A stretch of DNA of 64,000 nucleotides from assembly GCF_000005505.3 (NCBI RefSeq), contig NC_016132.3, forward strand, positions 42,236,914 through 42,300,913, given 5' to 3'. The stretch's first letter is position 1. Each line of letters starts with the position of its first letter. Origin of the DNA: Brachypodium distachyon (lineage: Eukaryota; Streptophyta; Magnoliopsida; Poales; Poaceae). Positions 11,696 through 22,273 of the stretch are shown here, one piece after another. The position numbers were made by a program, and so were the translations under genes. Under the pieces are notes generated by a model that worked only from the letters and a program-made list of their open reading frames with translations, was not told the origin of the DNA and made no database searches.

Positions 11696-13016
11696 TGAAA
11701 GATCGGTATGGTCGACTAGAGGGGGGGGATGAATAGGCGACTAACAAATTTTACTTTTTCTTTTCACTTTTAAGGATACAAGCATCAATACATGGGTTCA
11801 CTAAAACGTCTAAATGATGAACACCCCTAGTATGATGCAATAGCTGAAGCACGAGCACAAGCAATAGATAATCAATTGAAACTTGCTTGATAGCCGAAGC
11901 ACAAGATAAACAATTAAGCTTTGCGAGTAAGTAAAGGGGCAAGAATGATACCACACGGGGAGACGAAGATTTCACCGGAGTTCCACCTATTGGGGTCGGT
12001 GTACGTTTTTGTTTGGAGGAGTGCTCTACCACAAAGGTAGAGGTGCCACAAAGGCTCACTCTATTCTCCAACTCACCACACCACAAAGGTGGGATGAGCT
12101 CTCACAACACCACAAAGGTGAGGTGAGTTCCACTAGTGGCTTCCTTGAGCGCGAACGCCGAACCCTTACAAACAAGGAGAAGTGCACAACTCCACAACTT
12201 AATTGGAGGCTCCTTCCCGAATTCTCAAGCACCTCCTCACCAGATTGGAGGCCTTGAAGAGACACCTTCTGGCTAGAGAACCTAAAATCCCAAGAGTAAC
12301 AAAATCCACGAAGGAAACAAGGGAATCAATTTTTTGCTTTGGTGAAACCCTAGATCTAGATCTCCTCCTCCAATCCTCAAAGAATCAACAAGGGGGGAGC
12401 TCTATGGAGGGAGATATAGCACTTTGAAGTTTTAGAAATGGTGTGGAGAGAGTTGGGCTTCGGATTAGTTCATCCCGAGGTAGGGGATGACTATTTATGG
12501 GGGTCCCGAAATCTAACCGTTATGCACTAAGTCTGCCAGGGGAGGAAGTTCCGGTCATATCCCGGAACTTCCGCCCTTGTTCCGGTCCAACCTCCGCCAA
12601 ACACAAATGAATTCCAGTAGCATCACGGAGGTGGGCCGGACGTTGGGTGGAAGTTCCGCCCTATCGGAGGTAGGCCGGAAGTTTCGGGCCTGAAACAGAC
12701 CTGGCAATACAGTTAGACTTTGAGTGGCTCTCTCTCGCACGGGTAGGCTTTATGTGGGTGCAAATATGGTAGTTTGTGTACGTGAAGTTGATTCACCCAT
12801 TACCTTCCCATGTGGACTCCCTCTTAATAGAACGGAGTTCCTACGACTCAATATAAATAAAAGGCCGCTAAACACCGCTACGCTTCTTTCCTTTTTGAGA
12901 GCAACAAACCGTCTTGTGCCATATGATCTCAAATCTGAAACACTCGAGCACACGGTTAGTCCATGAGTCATGTTGTCATTAACACCGAAACACTTGGGGA
13001 TCGAAATGCCCTTTCA
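11696..13016. mobile_element. Solo LTR (or LTR-like element) nested in the LINE
   Basis: A 1321-bp insertion bounded by TGAAAG at 11696 and CTTTCA at 13016, that is TG...CA ends with 6-bp perfect terminal inverted repeats. It is flanked by gttgt (11691-11695) and attgt (13017-13021), a 5-bp target duplication with one mismatch. Deleting it with one duplication copy restores the LINE ORF1 reading frame, which is strong evidence of insertion. Inside are a motif gtcgactagaggggggg near 11709 and a region rich in 'ccggaacttccg'-like inverted words (12540-12690), text familiar from cereal repeats. No internal retrotransposon genes are present, so I infer a solo LTR; orientation is undecided. Confidence 0.65.
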
Positions 13017-14270
13017 ATTGTCGCCAGAGATGAGCTCGAGGTGGTAGCTTGGAAGGAAGGGGTTTTGGGGGAGAGATGGCAGTGTATTGTCATGTCAAGA
13101 TTTTTCTCCCTCCAAACCGTTGTCTTACCAAAGTGTAAAGAGCGGCAACCAACCACGGAGTTCCCATAACGTAAGCACTCATGACAGCGTGGGGTCCGAT
13201 TGCAGTCCACATAAGCATGCCCCCATGTCAGGCACCTAGGGCAAGGAGTAGCCTGGTGAGAGGAGCCGGATGAGGAAGCTGAGACGCCTTCCTTGGAAAC
13301 CGGGATTGCTCCAGGAAGAGACGATTTGTCGCTTTGGGCCGACTGATGCTGGGCCTTGCGGGCTCTGCATTTTAGGACTCCGTGGCCCAATTGAAAACAC
13401 ACAAGGCAACAAGTCAGATTATTGCAGTCCCGTTTATTATGGCCCAAACTGAGGCACCTTCCGCAAAAAGAGTCAAACTTGCTGATTACGCGTTGAATTT
13501 GAAAAGGGGAAAGTCCCGCGTCCCTGAAGTCACGGATATGGTCGATTGAGATTTCCAAAAGTGGATCCTCTTCCCCCAAAACGCAAAGGATTGGCCAGCG
13601 AGATGGTCGCCGGCGGCGAAGCATTGATCGGGAACGAGAAAGAACCTAAACTCAGATGATCAGCTGGAGAGACCATTTCCTTGTCAATTTCTAAAGAACT
13701 TGCCTGCCAAGATTTTTGAAGGGCCTCCAAATTGGGAGAAATGGCCATACTGATAAGAAGAGCCTTTCTGATGAGGTCCTGGGTTTGGGAGAGTTGGGGA
13801 ACTCTGTTTCGTGTTTTACCAGGAGACCAATCCAGTTGCCCAGAGCCAATCCGAGTGAAAACCGAGGCACGAACTTTGCCATGAAAAATTCCAAAGTGGC
13901 AGGTGAAATCCGGGCATGAGAAGGAACGCTGTCCATGAATGAAATGCCCAATACGGTTTGATGCGACCATAAATTTGTAACAATGATAATTGATAGATTG
14001 AACGTTGAATGCTTCAGCAAAACCGCCAATACAACTTTGAAGGGCCAAGCCCACTGAGTCCACATCCAACTCGAAAGAAAACTTCGAGAGGGAAGCCACC
14101 AAGAAAAAAGGGGAGCCCGGCGACCCGGAGAGATTGTTCACCGAGGAGTGAAAACGACGACGCACCTGTGCGGCTAGACAGAGCCCGAACGAGAAGTCCC
14201 ATTGGATGAGGGATTCCATGACCAGGGGCGGCATGGCCGGCTAGAGAGTCACCATGGCTCACTCGACTGA
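13017..14270 (-). pseudogene. LINE ORF1, 5' part with CCHC zinc knuckles
   Basis: The N-terminal half (14234-13590) contains SFELDVDSVGLALQSCIGGF and VASNRIGHFIHG, the RNA-binding-like front of grass LINE ORF1. After a frameshift near 13590 the next frame carries CGRCLSLGHNKRDC, CCLVCFQLGHGVLKC and two further Cys/His clusters (CPRCLTWGHAYVDC, CHECLRYGNSVVGC). These are CCHC-type zinc knuckles expected to bind RNA. The frame is then cut by the solo-LTR-like insertion at 13016. Confidence 0.75.
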
Positions 14271-14305
14271 TCGGATTATTATACATGCAGTTTCTTCATT
14301 TTGAC

Positions 14306-14390
14306 AGGTTTGATCAAATTTATCAGAAAATCTAACAACAACGCTAACTTTAAATAAATTTTATTAAATCCGTCATGATATATGTTGGCA
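14306..14390 (+). repeat. Right part of the MITE split by the LINE
   Basis: The second copy of the target duplication (14306-14321) continues as tatcagaaaatctaacaac and taaataaattttattaaat, matching the interior of the MITE at about 36470-36555. The far terminal repeat of this copy is absent, so the MITE was already truncated or has decayed. Confidence 0.55.
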
Positions 14391-14869
14391 TAGCACCACC
14401 ACACAAACACGCGCCCTTGTTTGCTCGGCTGCAGGCCTTCTTTCCCTCTGCCTCCACCCATCAGGCCATCACAAGCAAACTTCATCTACCCCAGCGCCAT
14501 GTCAAGTACTCCATTCCTTACCGTATTTTGAGTACATTCAAAGAGAAAATACGTACGTACCATGCATCCAAATTATGTTGAGTTACTGTATGATCCAATA
14601 CCTCCACGTGCACTAATTTCATTAATTTGGATAATTTTACAACTTGACGAGAAAAGGCAGATGGAGGTGTCTTCTGTGGATTCACGTGCACTTTTTTTAT
14701 CCATCCGCCCACAAGAAATGCGGCCGCACTCTATTAAAAAGCAGAACGGAGCCATAAGTTCATACAGTGCCAAGCTGGTTCAAACAAAATTAAAGCGAAA
14801 AGGAATCTAAAGCAAAATGAAAAGAACGGCAGAACAACGGGCGCCCCGGCCAGGCTGACGGCAACTTTT
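14391..14869. other. Intergenic, no gene recognised
   Basis: About 480 bases between the split MITE and the next LINE fragment. Only short open frames occur on both strands, and I see no family motif, RNA gene or terminal repeat. Confidence 0.4.
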
Positions 14870-15985
14870 GAGCATTACAGAGGGAACAAACCCCCCCAAA
14901 AGAAACATATTAGATCTCTCAGTTCGAGCACATCCTCTTCTTATATCTTCGTTGCGCCTCCAGGCGGTCACTGAAACCTGCTTCACGCTTCCTCAATCTG
15001 TAGCCGGCGTTTTCTTCCCTTCGCCCCATCTCGCAGCTCCAGCCCCATCTCTTGATGTTTCGAGGCTCCGGCAAGCAAAACATCCTTGTCACCATCCTTT
15101 TGTAGCCTTGCCCAATAGTTTAGAAAAACACATGTGCGGCAGATTGATTCCACATGGTCTTTGATCAATTTATGTTCAAAGCAAGCGGTATTACGACACT
15201 TCCAAATGGCCCAGCACACACCCACTAGCCCAACAATTTGCACATTAGTAAATAGCTTTACTAGATCCGGCAACAACCTAAAGTATTCAGAAAAGAAGTT
15301 TGGTCTCAAGCTAGCTCCTAACAGGTGGCCAATTACCCTCCAAACATATCCAGCCGCCACACATTCAAAAAAGAGATGACCAATGGTCTCATCCATTGGA
15401 CAGAAATGACATCTGAAATCCCCTTCCCATTTTCTTTTTTCATGTTATCCTTTGTTGCAATTGCATTGTGCCAGATCAACCACATCCATATATTAATTTT
15501 CAAAGGCAACTTTTCTTTCCGTAAGTGCTTAAACGACTTATCTGGACCCCTAGTAGACAGATGAGAATACAGACTTTTAACAGTGAATATGCCTGATTTC
15601 GTCCATAGCCATCTTGGTTTATCACATTCAATATTAGGGGACCATGTCCTGACAAACCCCTCCAACATATCTCTTTGAATGAGTAGATCTAACTCCAAAC
15701 ACCTTCTGAAGCTTAACTGCCAGTCCCTTCTAAACATCTCATCCACAGTAACCTCCAGATCATTGCACACAGTAAAGAGCTCAAAACATCCTTTACAGGG
15801 CCTTTCCCAATCCACCAATCATACCAAAAGTCAGTCTTACAACCATTCCCCACAACCATTCTTCTTCCCTGCATGTATATCTCCTTGACTTTCAGCACAG
15901 TCTTCCAGAAAGGAGAATCCAGATTCCTAGGTTTGAGCTGATGCACACAATTCTTTCTGTGTTTTTTCAAAAGAGAATCCTTACC
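14870..15985 (-). mobile_element. 5'-truncated LINE fragment, different subfamily
   Basis: Minus-strand frames 15970-15713, 15818-15333 and 15396-14983 give the end of a LINE ORF2. They include WKTVLKVKEIYMQGRRMVVG and CKTDFWYDWW, then WLWTKSGIFTVKSLYSHL and LPLKINIWMWLIWHNAI, then ETIGHLFFECVAAGYVWRVI, the zf-RVT region. The motif wording differs clearly from the LINEs at 6-14 kb and 16-19 kb, so this is another subfamily. The RT catalytic core is missing and the frame changes twice, so it is inactive. Confidence 0.7.
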
Positions 15986-16087
15986 TTATTTTGTGGAAGC
16001 ATGTCTTCTGCAGCTTAAAACTAAAAGATAAAAATTAAAGTTGAAAAAATAAAATCTTCGAATCAGAAAATGAAAAGTAAAGGTTGG

Positions 16088-16102
16088 AAAAATTAAAAGC
16101 TA
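16088..16102. repeat. LINE target-site duplication, left copy
   Basis: The sequence aaaaattaaaagcta is repeated exactly at 18984-18998 on the far side of the plus-strand LINE. Confidence 0.75.
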
Positions 16103-18334
16103 AAGAATGTTAGAAGAGCTTTGAAGAGATGGAGCTGGGCCCTTTCTAAACTTTCCTCTTTTGATTGGCAACTGTAATAAGGTTCTGACTTATGTGGATG
16201 CCATTGAAGAGCGAAGATTTCTTTCTACGCCGGAGAGAAATTTTAGAGTCATTCTGAAGAAGCACATAATTAAACTTCATTCTTTGCAAAATCAATATTG
16301 GAGGAAAAGATGCACTAAAGATGGACTAAGTTTGGTGATGAAAATACAAAGTTTTTCCATAGAATGGCAACGGAACGACATAGAAGAAATAATATTGCTT
16401 CCCTTCAAATGCCTGATGGCCAGTGTCTGGAGCAACATGAGGAAAAAGCTGAAGCTTTATTTACTACTTATAAACAACGTTTGGGGGAATCAGCTACTCA
16501 CATGATGATCTTTGATCTGGCCCTTTTAATTTAAAGGTTGAGGGTTTGGAGGCCCTTTCTACCCCACCCCCCTTCTCAGAAAGAAATAGATGATGCTTTG
16601 AGGAAAATCCCAATTGACAAATTCCCTGGACCTGATGGTTTTAATGGCTGTTTCTTGAAATCTTGTTGGGATATTATTGCTACTGATTTTTACAGAGTTT
16701 TTAAAGACTTCCAAGATGGGAAAATTGACTTACTCAGTTTGAATAATTCATTGATCACTTTGATTCCTAAGAAACTTAATCCTTTGACTGCTAATGATTA
16801 TAGACCAATTTCTCTGCTCAATTGTTGCTTAAAGCTATTAACTAAGCGGCTGGCTGATAGGCTTCATAAATGGATCTTGCAAATTGTTCACTCTAACCAG
16901 TATGGTTTTATTAAAGGCAGATCTATACAGGATTGCTTAGCCTGGTCCTTTGAGTATTTGCATCAATGTCAAGCTTCAGGCAGATCTATTCGAGTCCTTA
17001 AATTGGATTTTGAGAAAGCTTTTGATATGATAGAGCATGATATCATCTTAAAGATGCTTTACTATATGGGTTTTGATGAAAAGTGGATAATGTGGATTAA
17101 GACTATCCTTTCTTCTGAGCAATCTGCTGTGCTTTTGAATGGAGTTCTTGGGAAGAATTTTAAATGCCTTAGAGGTGTCAGACAAGGGGATCCTTTATCA
17201 CATCTTCTTTTTGTGCTTGCTGCTGATCTTCTTCAAGCTATAATCGATAAAGAACATGAACTTGGAAATCTGAGTTTACCAATTCCAAGAGATGGCCCAT
17301 TCCCTATCATTCAGTATGTTGATGACACCATTCTTGTATTGCCTGCTGAGGAGGGACAGTTGGTGCACTTGAAGGAGGTTTTGCATAACTATGCCTCTTC
17401 AAAGGGCTCAAAATTAATTTCCGTAAATCCAACTTGATTCCTATTACTGTTGAAGCTGATAGAGCAAAGGAATTGGCTGATATCTTTGGTTGTGCTATTG
17501 GAGCTATGCCTTTTACTTATCTTGGGCTGCCTTTGGGAACCACACAACCGTCAGTTACTGATTTCCTCCATTTGGTTGATAGAGTTGAGAGGAGAATGTC
17601 AAGTACCACTGCTTGGCTCGCTTATGGTGGTAAGCTCACCATTGTTAATTCAGTTCTCTCCTCTTTAGCTACCTACTCAATGTGCTCTCTTCAATTACCG
17701 ATTACGATTGTGGATCAAATTGACAAAATCAGAAGGTGTCTTCGGAGTAAAAGAAGTGCCAATGGTGATTCTTGCAATGCTCTAATTGCTTGAGATAAAG
17801 TCTGTCGCCCTAAGAAAAATGGTGGTCTTGGTGTAATCAATCTCAGAGTTCAGAACCAAGGCTTATTGTTAAAGCATCTTTTTAAGTTCTATAATAAACA
17901 AGACATTCCCTGAGTGAATTTATTATGGGAAACATATTATCAACAGGGTGTGCCTCATGCTGTGTCTCCAAGAGGTTCCTTTTGGTGGAGATTTATTATG
18001 AAATTAACTCCTATCTTTAGAGGGATCAGTTCTTGCAAGCCTGGAATGGGAGGTACAGTTTTACTCTGGAAAGACTCTTGGGCCAATGTAAACATGGCTT
18101 CTAAATTTGCCTGTCTGTTCTCCTTTGCTAGAGATGAAGATATTTCTATTGAAAATTATTGCAATCTTGGCTCAGTCAATGCTGGATTCTATTCCCCAAT
18201 CTCTCCAGAAGCTTTGGCTGAAATGCATGAATTACATGAAGTAATCATGGAGGCTGATATTGCTACTAACAGATTTGATGAATGGTCAACTGTTTGGGGC
18301 TCTACTTTCTCTGCAAAGAAAATCTATGATGTGC

Positions 18335-18450
18335 AGCACTAATAGTGAGGAGCACTAATAGTGAGGAGCACCAATAGTGATGAATGGTCAACTGTTTGGA
18401 TATTGCTACTAACAGATTTGATGAATGGTGTGCAGCACTAATAGTGAGGA
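18335..18450. repeat. Scrambled short duplications inside the LINE
   Basis: The 16-base unit agcactaatagtgagg occurs at 18335-18350 and 18351-18366 and, less exactly, at 18367-18380. Text from 18279-18298 (tgaatggtcaactgtttgg) then recurs at 18381-18399, text from 18256-18285 recurs at 18399-18428, and the gtgcagcactaatagtgagg junction recurs at 18430-18449. The pieces are in the same orientation but shuffled order. Confidence 0.85.
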
Positions 18451-18755
18451 AACACTAGTTCATCTTTTCTTGGAATGCCCATTCAGCATTAGGTGTTGGA
18501 AACATTTGAACATCTCCCGGCCAGAGAATATCACCTGTACGGAAGCCCCATCGGAGATCAAACGCCAAATCAACAACCCTCTTTTCTTTGAGATCCTCTC
18601 AGTTGCAGCTTGGAATATCTGGAAGATTAGGAATAAATTAATTTTTGAGGGGGAAAGGGCTACCTTTAAGGTCTGGCTTCTTAAATTTAGATCGGACTTA
18701 GCTTTACTTGGCTCTAGGGTGCCTCCTTCCCTAACACCTTTTCATTCAATTTTGA

Positions 18756-18872
18756 TACTCCCTCTGATCCTAAATTATTGACTCAAATTTACCCAAATAT
18801 GGATGTATCTATTCTTAAAAAACGTCTAGATACATGTAATATTTTGACAACAATTTAGGATCGGACGGAGTA
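18756..18872 (+). mobile_element. Stowaway MITE (family A)
   Basis: 117 bp with TA target duplications and inverted ends ctccctctgatcctaaatt / aatttaggatcggacggag, inserted in the LINE 3' UTR. Same family as the copies at 22.6, 23.1, 25.1, 28.1, 49.0 and 62.2 kb. Confidence 0.9.
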
Positions 18873-18998
18873 GATCTTTTCTAATAATTGCAGGGGTATG
18901 CCCCTGAATGTAAATATGTAATTCGAACTCTTTTAAAGTTATATATAGCACAATAGGAGCCTCTCATATTGTTTTCAGTCAAAAAAAATTAAAAGCTA

Positions 18999-19416
18999 TT
19001 TTTTTGAAAATTAAGAGTAGGCCAAAAAAGGCAAAATGAAATCACCTCGCGCCATCAGGGAGGTGAATTTTTCTTTACTTCCTTCTGCACATTCAAGATC
19101 AATGAAGTTGCAAATAACAGTAGCTGGATTACAACAACAATACATTCATGTGATAGGAAGCCCATCCAAGGAGCTCCTAATAGTGTTAGTTGATCCTGCT
19201 ATGACATCAAGAAAGATTTTACGGCGGATGTCCTGCACTCCTGCTTAACAACCCATCCGATTTCAGAATTACGCTCGAGAACCGTGCCACATCACCTAAA
19301 AGAACCTGTGATTTGGAGATGTAAGAATCCAATGCTAATAAGCTATAGCTCAATCTGATAGACTACTACGGAGTAGATATCACCATCAAGGAAGGGGCCA
19401 AGGAGTACTAAGGCCT
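18999..19416. other. Intergenic, no gene recognised
   Basis: Short frames only. A 70-codon frame at 19036-19248 has no recognisable domain and no support as a gene. Confidence 0.4.
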
Positions 19417-20661
19417 CCTTCTTTTCGGCTGGAGCTTCTCTAGAAGCCGGCTTGAGCTAAATTTCTCAGAGAAGCTGATGTTTGGGAAAGCTCTCAGAAA
19501 CTGGTTTGTTGCCTTCTTTTCGGCTTCTACAATTTCAGCTTGTTATCTTGTTTGTGTAGGGAAGGTCAGCAATGCCCTTTGATTTCATATGTGTCATATT
19601 AACTGATAATATCATTATTTTTTACTATAAAATCTCAGTTTCACAACAAAAAGAATTGATATTATCATATTAATTGATATAACATCCATCTATATGAAAT
19701 TCAGAACATGGCACAACAACAAAAAATTTCATTTAACAGCAAGAAAATTCCAATTCCCAATTCTCTGAACAAAATTCAATCCATAATCAGATTTTTTGGC
19801 ACAAACTATCAATGATCAACAACAACAGATTGAACTTGGATATTCATAGAACTTGAATCAACCATCTGAACTCCAGATTGAACTTGCCAGTGCCTGTGGA
19901 TGGGAAATCGGATCCTGGACTTGCTCCTGATGTGGGGGCGTGGGAAGTAGCGGCCGGCGGTTCCTGAGAGGTACGAGCCAAGGTGGCGGGAAGGACTACT
20001 GGACCGTCGTCGACGAGATCCTTGCCGGCCGGCGATGAGCTCCTCGTTAGGGAAGGCGGCGGCGGATCCGGGAGAGAGGGTGAGGGTGGCGGTTGCGGGG
20101 AGATGGTGAGGGCGTCGAGTATGGGGAAGATGGGGAGGGCGTCGGGTCTGGGGAAGATGGGGAGGGCGTCGGCCGGGATGGATGAGGTGGGCGCCGGCGA
20201 CCGGAAGCAGCAAGGGCCGGCGACGAGGGCGGCGGCGGCGTTCCCCACAAGGGTGGCGGCTGCGGGGGAGATGGGGGAGCCGACGACAGATCCCAGGGAG
20301 ATGGTGCTTGGGCTGGTTGCAGGGGGGATGGGGAAGACCGCCGACCGTGGGGACGAAGGCGGGGCGGCCGGAGGTGGAGAGGAGGTGGGGAGGAGGAGGA
20401 GGAGCGGCGGCGGCAGTGGAGAGGAGCCGTCCTGCTAGGGCTGGGCGATTGGGAGGCGTGGACTGCACGGGGGGTTCCTGCTTGGGCGTTTTTTTCGTCG
20501 GAAACTTGGTGGTGGCAATTTCACCGTAAAATCAGTTCGCCGTGGGGGCAAGTCCCAAACTGATCGCGCGGAGAAGTCCGAGAAAATGGTCGAGACCAGT
20601 TTCCCGCAGAAGCTCATTTGGGCTTCTCGCCGCAGCCCATGAGAAATTTTGCCTTCTTTTC
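19417..20661. mobile_element. Possible non-autonomous DNA transposon with GC-rich interior
   Basis: The 10-base word ccttcttttc sits at 19417-19426 and 20652-20661 and could be a target duplication. The sequences just inside are imperfect inverted matches: aaatttctcagag and gaaactggt on the left, and the complement of accagtttc and gagaaatttt on the right. The interior (19900-20470) is very GC-rich, unlike the AT-rich flanks, and carries a Pro/Arg-rich frame on the minus strand (19809-20468, 219 codons) without any domain. This looks like a MULE-type element that picked up gene sequence. The word ccttcttttc also occurs at 19513, so the borders are uncertain and the frame is probably not a real gene. 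Confidence 0.35.
20102..20175 (+). repeat. 27-bp minisatellite
   Basis: The unit gatggggagggcgtcgggtc plus tggggaa is present about 2.8 times, at 20102-20128, 20129-20155 and 20156-20175 (partial). The unit length is a multiple of three, so it encodes a nine-residue repeat in the overlapping minus-strand frame. Confidence 0.8.
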
Positions 20662-21049
20662 AGTTTCAACTGTTTGGAACCTAGAAGCTGGCTCAGATGG
20701 CAGCAAAGAAAATGTAAAATATAAGCACGCAGCATACATGCTTTGTTTACGAAACAGGCGGACGCAGAAGTTTTGGGCCGCCATTTCGCCGAACGCCTGG
20801 CCGGCAGCCTGGGCCCAGTGTTCTCTCGAAGCAGAGCCGCGCCGCCGTTGCATCTTAAAGGCACGGGCCGATTCGGGATTGAGGCGCTCCATTGAACGCA
20901 GCGCAGCCACAACGAAATCCTTTCCGGGACGCCACTGCAAGATCCTTCCGAACGTTCAAAACACGAGACGAGAGGAGAGAGAGAGAGCCCATCGGCGTCG
21001 GCGTAACCAAACGGTGAGGCGAGCGAACTCCCTTCCGTGGGTCTCCGCC

Positions 21050-22273
21050 ATGGAGGATACGGAGCCGCCGTCGGTGTGGCAGGACATCCCCGACAACATC
21101 CTCCTCCGCGTCGCCGCCTACCTCCCCTGCCGCCGCGACCGTGTCCGCTTGTCCTCCGTCAACAAGCACTGGCGCCGCGCTCTGCTTGGGCATGGGGAAG
21201 GGCGCCCCTCGCAACTTCCGCCGATGACGATGCCGCTCCAGCTCCCGTGGATCATCTTCCCCAGCACCGAGGCGCCCTCCTTCTTCTGCGACACCGACCG
21301 CGTGAGCCACCCCCTCCCGCTCCCGCCCGACGTCCGCACGGCGCGCTTCTGCGGCTCCTACGATGAAGGCTGGCTCCTCCTCTCTCTCGACAGGAGCCAC
21401 AGGCACGCTCTCTACAACCTCAACTCCGGGGCCCGCATCCCACTCCCTTCGGGGATCAACATCCCTCGGCGGCCGAACAACTCTGCGGCCAGGAATCTCC
21501 CCTTGGTCGTCCGAGCCGCCGCGCTCTCCTCACCGCCATCGGACTCCAAGCCATACATCGTCGGCGCCATCGCCCTCGTCGACGCGAGGTGGTGCCCCGC
21601 GTTCTGGTTCCACGGGTCACAGAGCTGGATCACGCCCGGACCCATCGGGTGGGGTCGGCAGCCGCTGGACGTCATGTACTATCGCGGCTGCTTCTATTTC
21701 ATCACCATGGGCGAGGACGTCGTCGTGTACTGGCCGCGGTGCTCCCCGTCCGGGGAGTTGGAGATGAACCGCCTCGACTACGACATGTATGAGCGCGATG
21801 ACTACCAAATGGATCTGGGCTACGTGCGAGGCGATGGCTTGATGAAGTACTACCTCGTGGAGTCCAGGGATTCCGTGTACATGGCCGTGAGGTACATCTT
21901 CGACAACGGCGGGACGGAATACTTCCGGGTCTTCTTGCTCAACATCATGCCGCCGGCGGCCAGGGGCCTGCCCCCCCGTGCTGCCTGGGTGAATCTCTAC
22001 AGTTTGGATGGCCGGATGCTGCTCCTGGGGCGAGGCTGTTCCAGATCCTTCGAGGCCGCGCAGTTCGATGGGTTCGAGGATTCCATCATCTACTTCCCGG
22101 ACGACCGCTTCATACTCGAGAAGACGGTGGACAGGAGGTACTACTCCTTCACCGATATGGGCAAGTACTCCGTGGGCATCGACAGCTTATTCGAGCCCTG
22201 GCAGCCCTGGCCTCCGCTGGATCGTCGCCCGGCGAGGTCGGACAACGCTCCACCCATTTGGTGGTTCCTTTGA
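21050..22273 (+). CDS. F-box protein with DUF295-like domain
   Basis: Single-exon gene of 407 residues. The start at 21050 has a strong plant context (gccATGg) and leads directly into an F-box at about residues 9-48 (DIPDNILLRVAAYLPCRRD, then SSVNKHWRRAL). The frame stays open upstream to 20618, but that part has no domain and is likely 5' UTR. The middle and end follow the F-box-associated/DUF295 layout: GWLLLSLDRSHRHALYNLNS near residue 105, VMYYRGCFYFITMGEDVVVY near 208, and the repeat-like end DSIIYFPDDRFILEKTVDRR. It is probably an SCF substrate adaptor of unknown target. It is distant from the copy at 5043. There are no frame breaks, and GC content is high as in many single-exon grass genes. 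Confidence 0.9.
   Translation: MEDTEPPSVWQDIPDNILLRVAAYLPCRRDRVRLSSVNKHWRRALLGHGEGRPSQLPPMTMPLQLPWIIFPSTEAPSFFCDTDRVSHPLPLPPDVRTARFCGSYDEGWLLLSLDRSHRHALYNLNSGARIPLPSGINIPRRPNNSAARNLPLVVRAAALSSPPSDSKPYIVGAIALVDARWCPAFWFHGSQSWITPGPIGWGRQPLDVMYYRGCFYFITMGEDVVVYWPRCSPSGELEMNRLDYDMYERDDYQMDLGYVRGDGLMKYYLVESRDSVYMAVRYIFDNGGTEYFRVFLLNIMPPAARGLPPRAAWVNLYSLDGRMLLLGRGCSRSFEAAQFDGFEDSIIYFPDDRFILEKTVDRRYYSFTDMGKYSVGIDSLFEPWQPWPPLDRRPARSDNAPPIWWFL

Larger units (their letters stand above)
6209..14305 (-). mobile_element. Near-complete LINE retrotransposon with nested LTR
   Basis: A minus-strand non-LTR retrotransposon about 6.8 kb long once the nested 1.32-kb element (11696-13016) is removed. In order on the minus strand it has a 5' leader, ORF1 with zinc knuckles (14270 to about 10022), ORF2 with AP-endonuclease, reverse transcriptase and zf-RVT domains (about 10025 to 6363), and a short 3' UTR ending near 6209. 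Exact 16-base direct repeats flank it. The element is dead: at least three nonsense codons (near 11650, at 9393 and at 8883), a frameshift near 13590, and a CADD instead of Y/FADD at the RT active site. It inserted into a MITE at the 3' end of the F-box gene. Confidence 0.88.
16103..18983 (+). mobile_element. 5'-truncated LINE, plus strand
   Basis: A 2.9-kb plus-strand LINE copy that starts in the linker before the reverse transcriptase (IGNCNKVLTYVDAIEERRFL) and runs to a 3' end with aggagcctctc, the same 3' UTR text as in the LINE at 6209. The RT (16538-17437, then 17434-17793 after a frameshift) shows GPDGFNGCFLKSCWD, NDYRPISLLNCCLK, KLDFEKAFDMIEH, RQGDPLSHLLFVLAADLL and YVDDT. Later parts are at 17914-18342 and 18425-18781 (zf-RVT, ETLVHLFLECPFSIRC). 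It is bounded by exact 15-base duplications. It is broken by frameshifts, by a Stowaway MITE at its 3' end and by scrambled repeats near 18.3 kb. It lies opposite to its relative at 6-14 kb. Confidence 0.85.

Noticed and set aside
19809..20468. 219-codon Pro/Arg-rich protein on the minus strand
   Set aside because: Low-complexity composition, minisatellite origin and no domain point to captured or random GC-rich sequence, not a gene.
20618..21049. In-frame upstream extension of the second F-box protein
   Set aside because: The frame is open, but the extra part has no domain; the ATG at 21050 has a good context and precedes the F-box directly.
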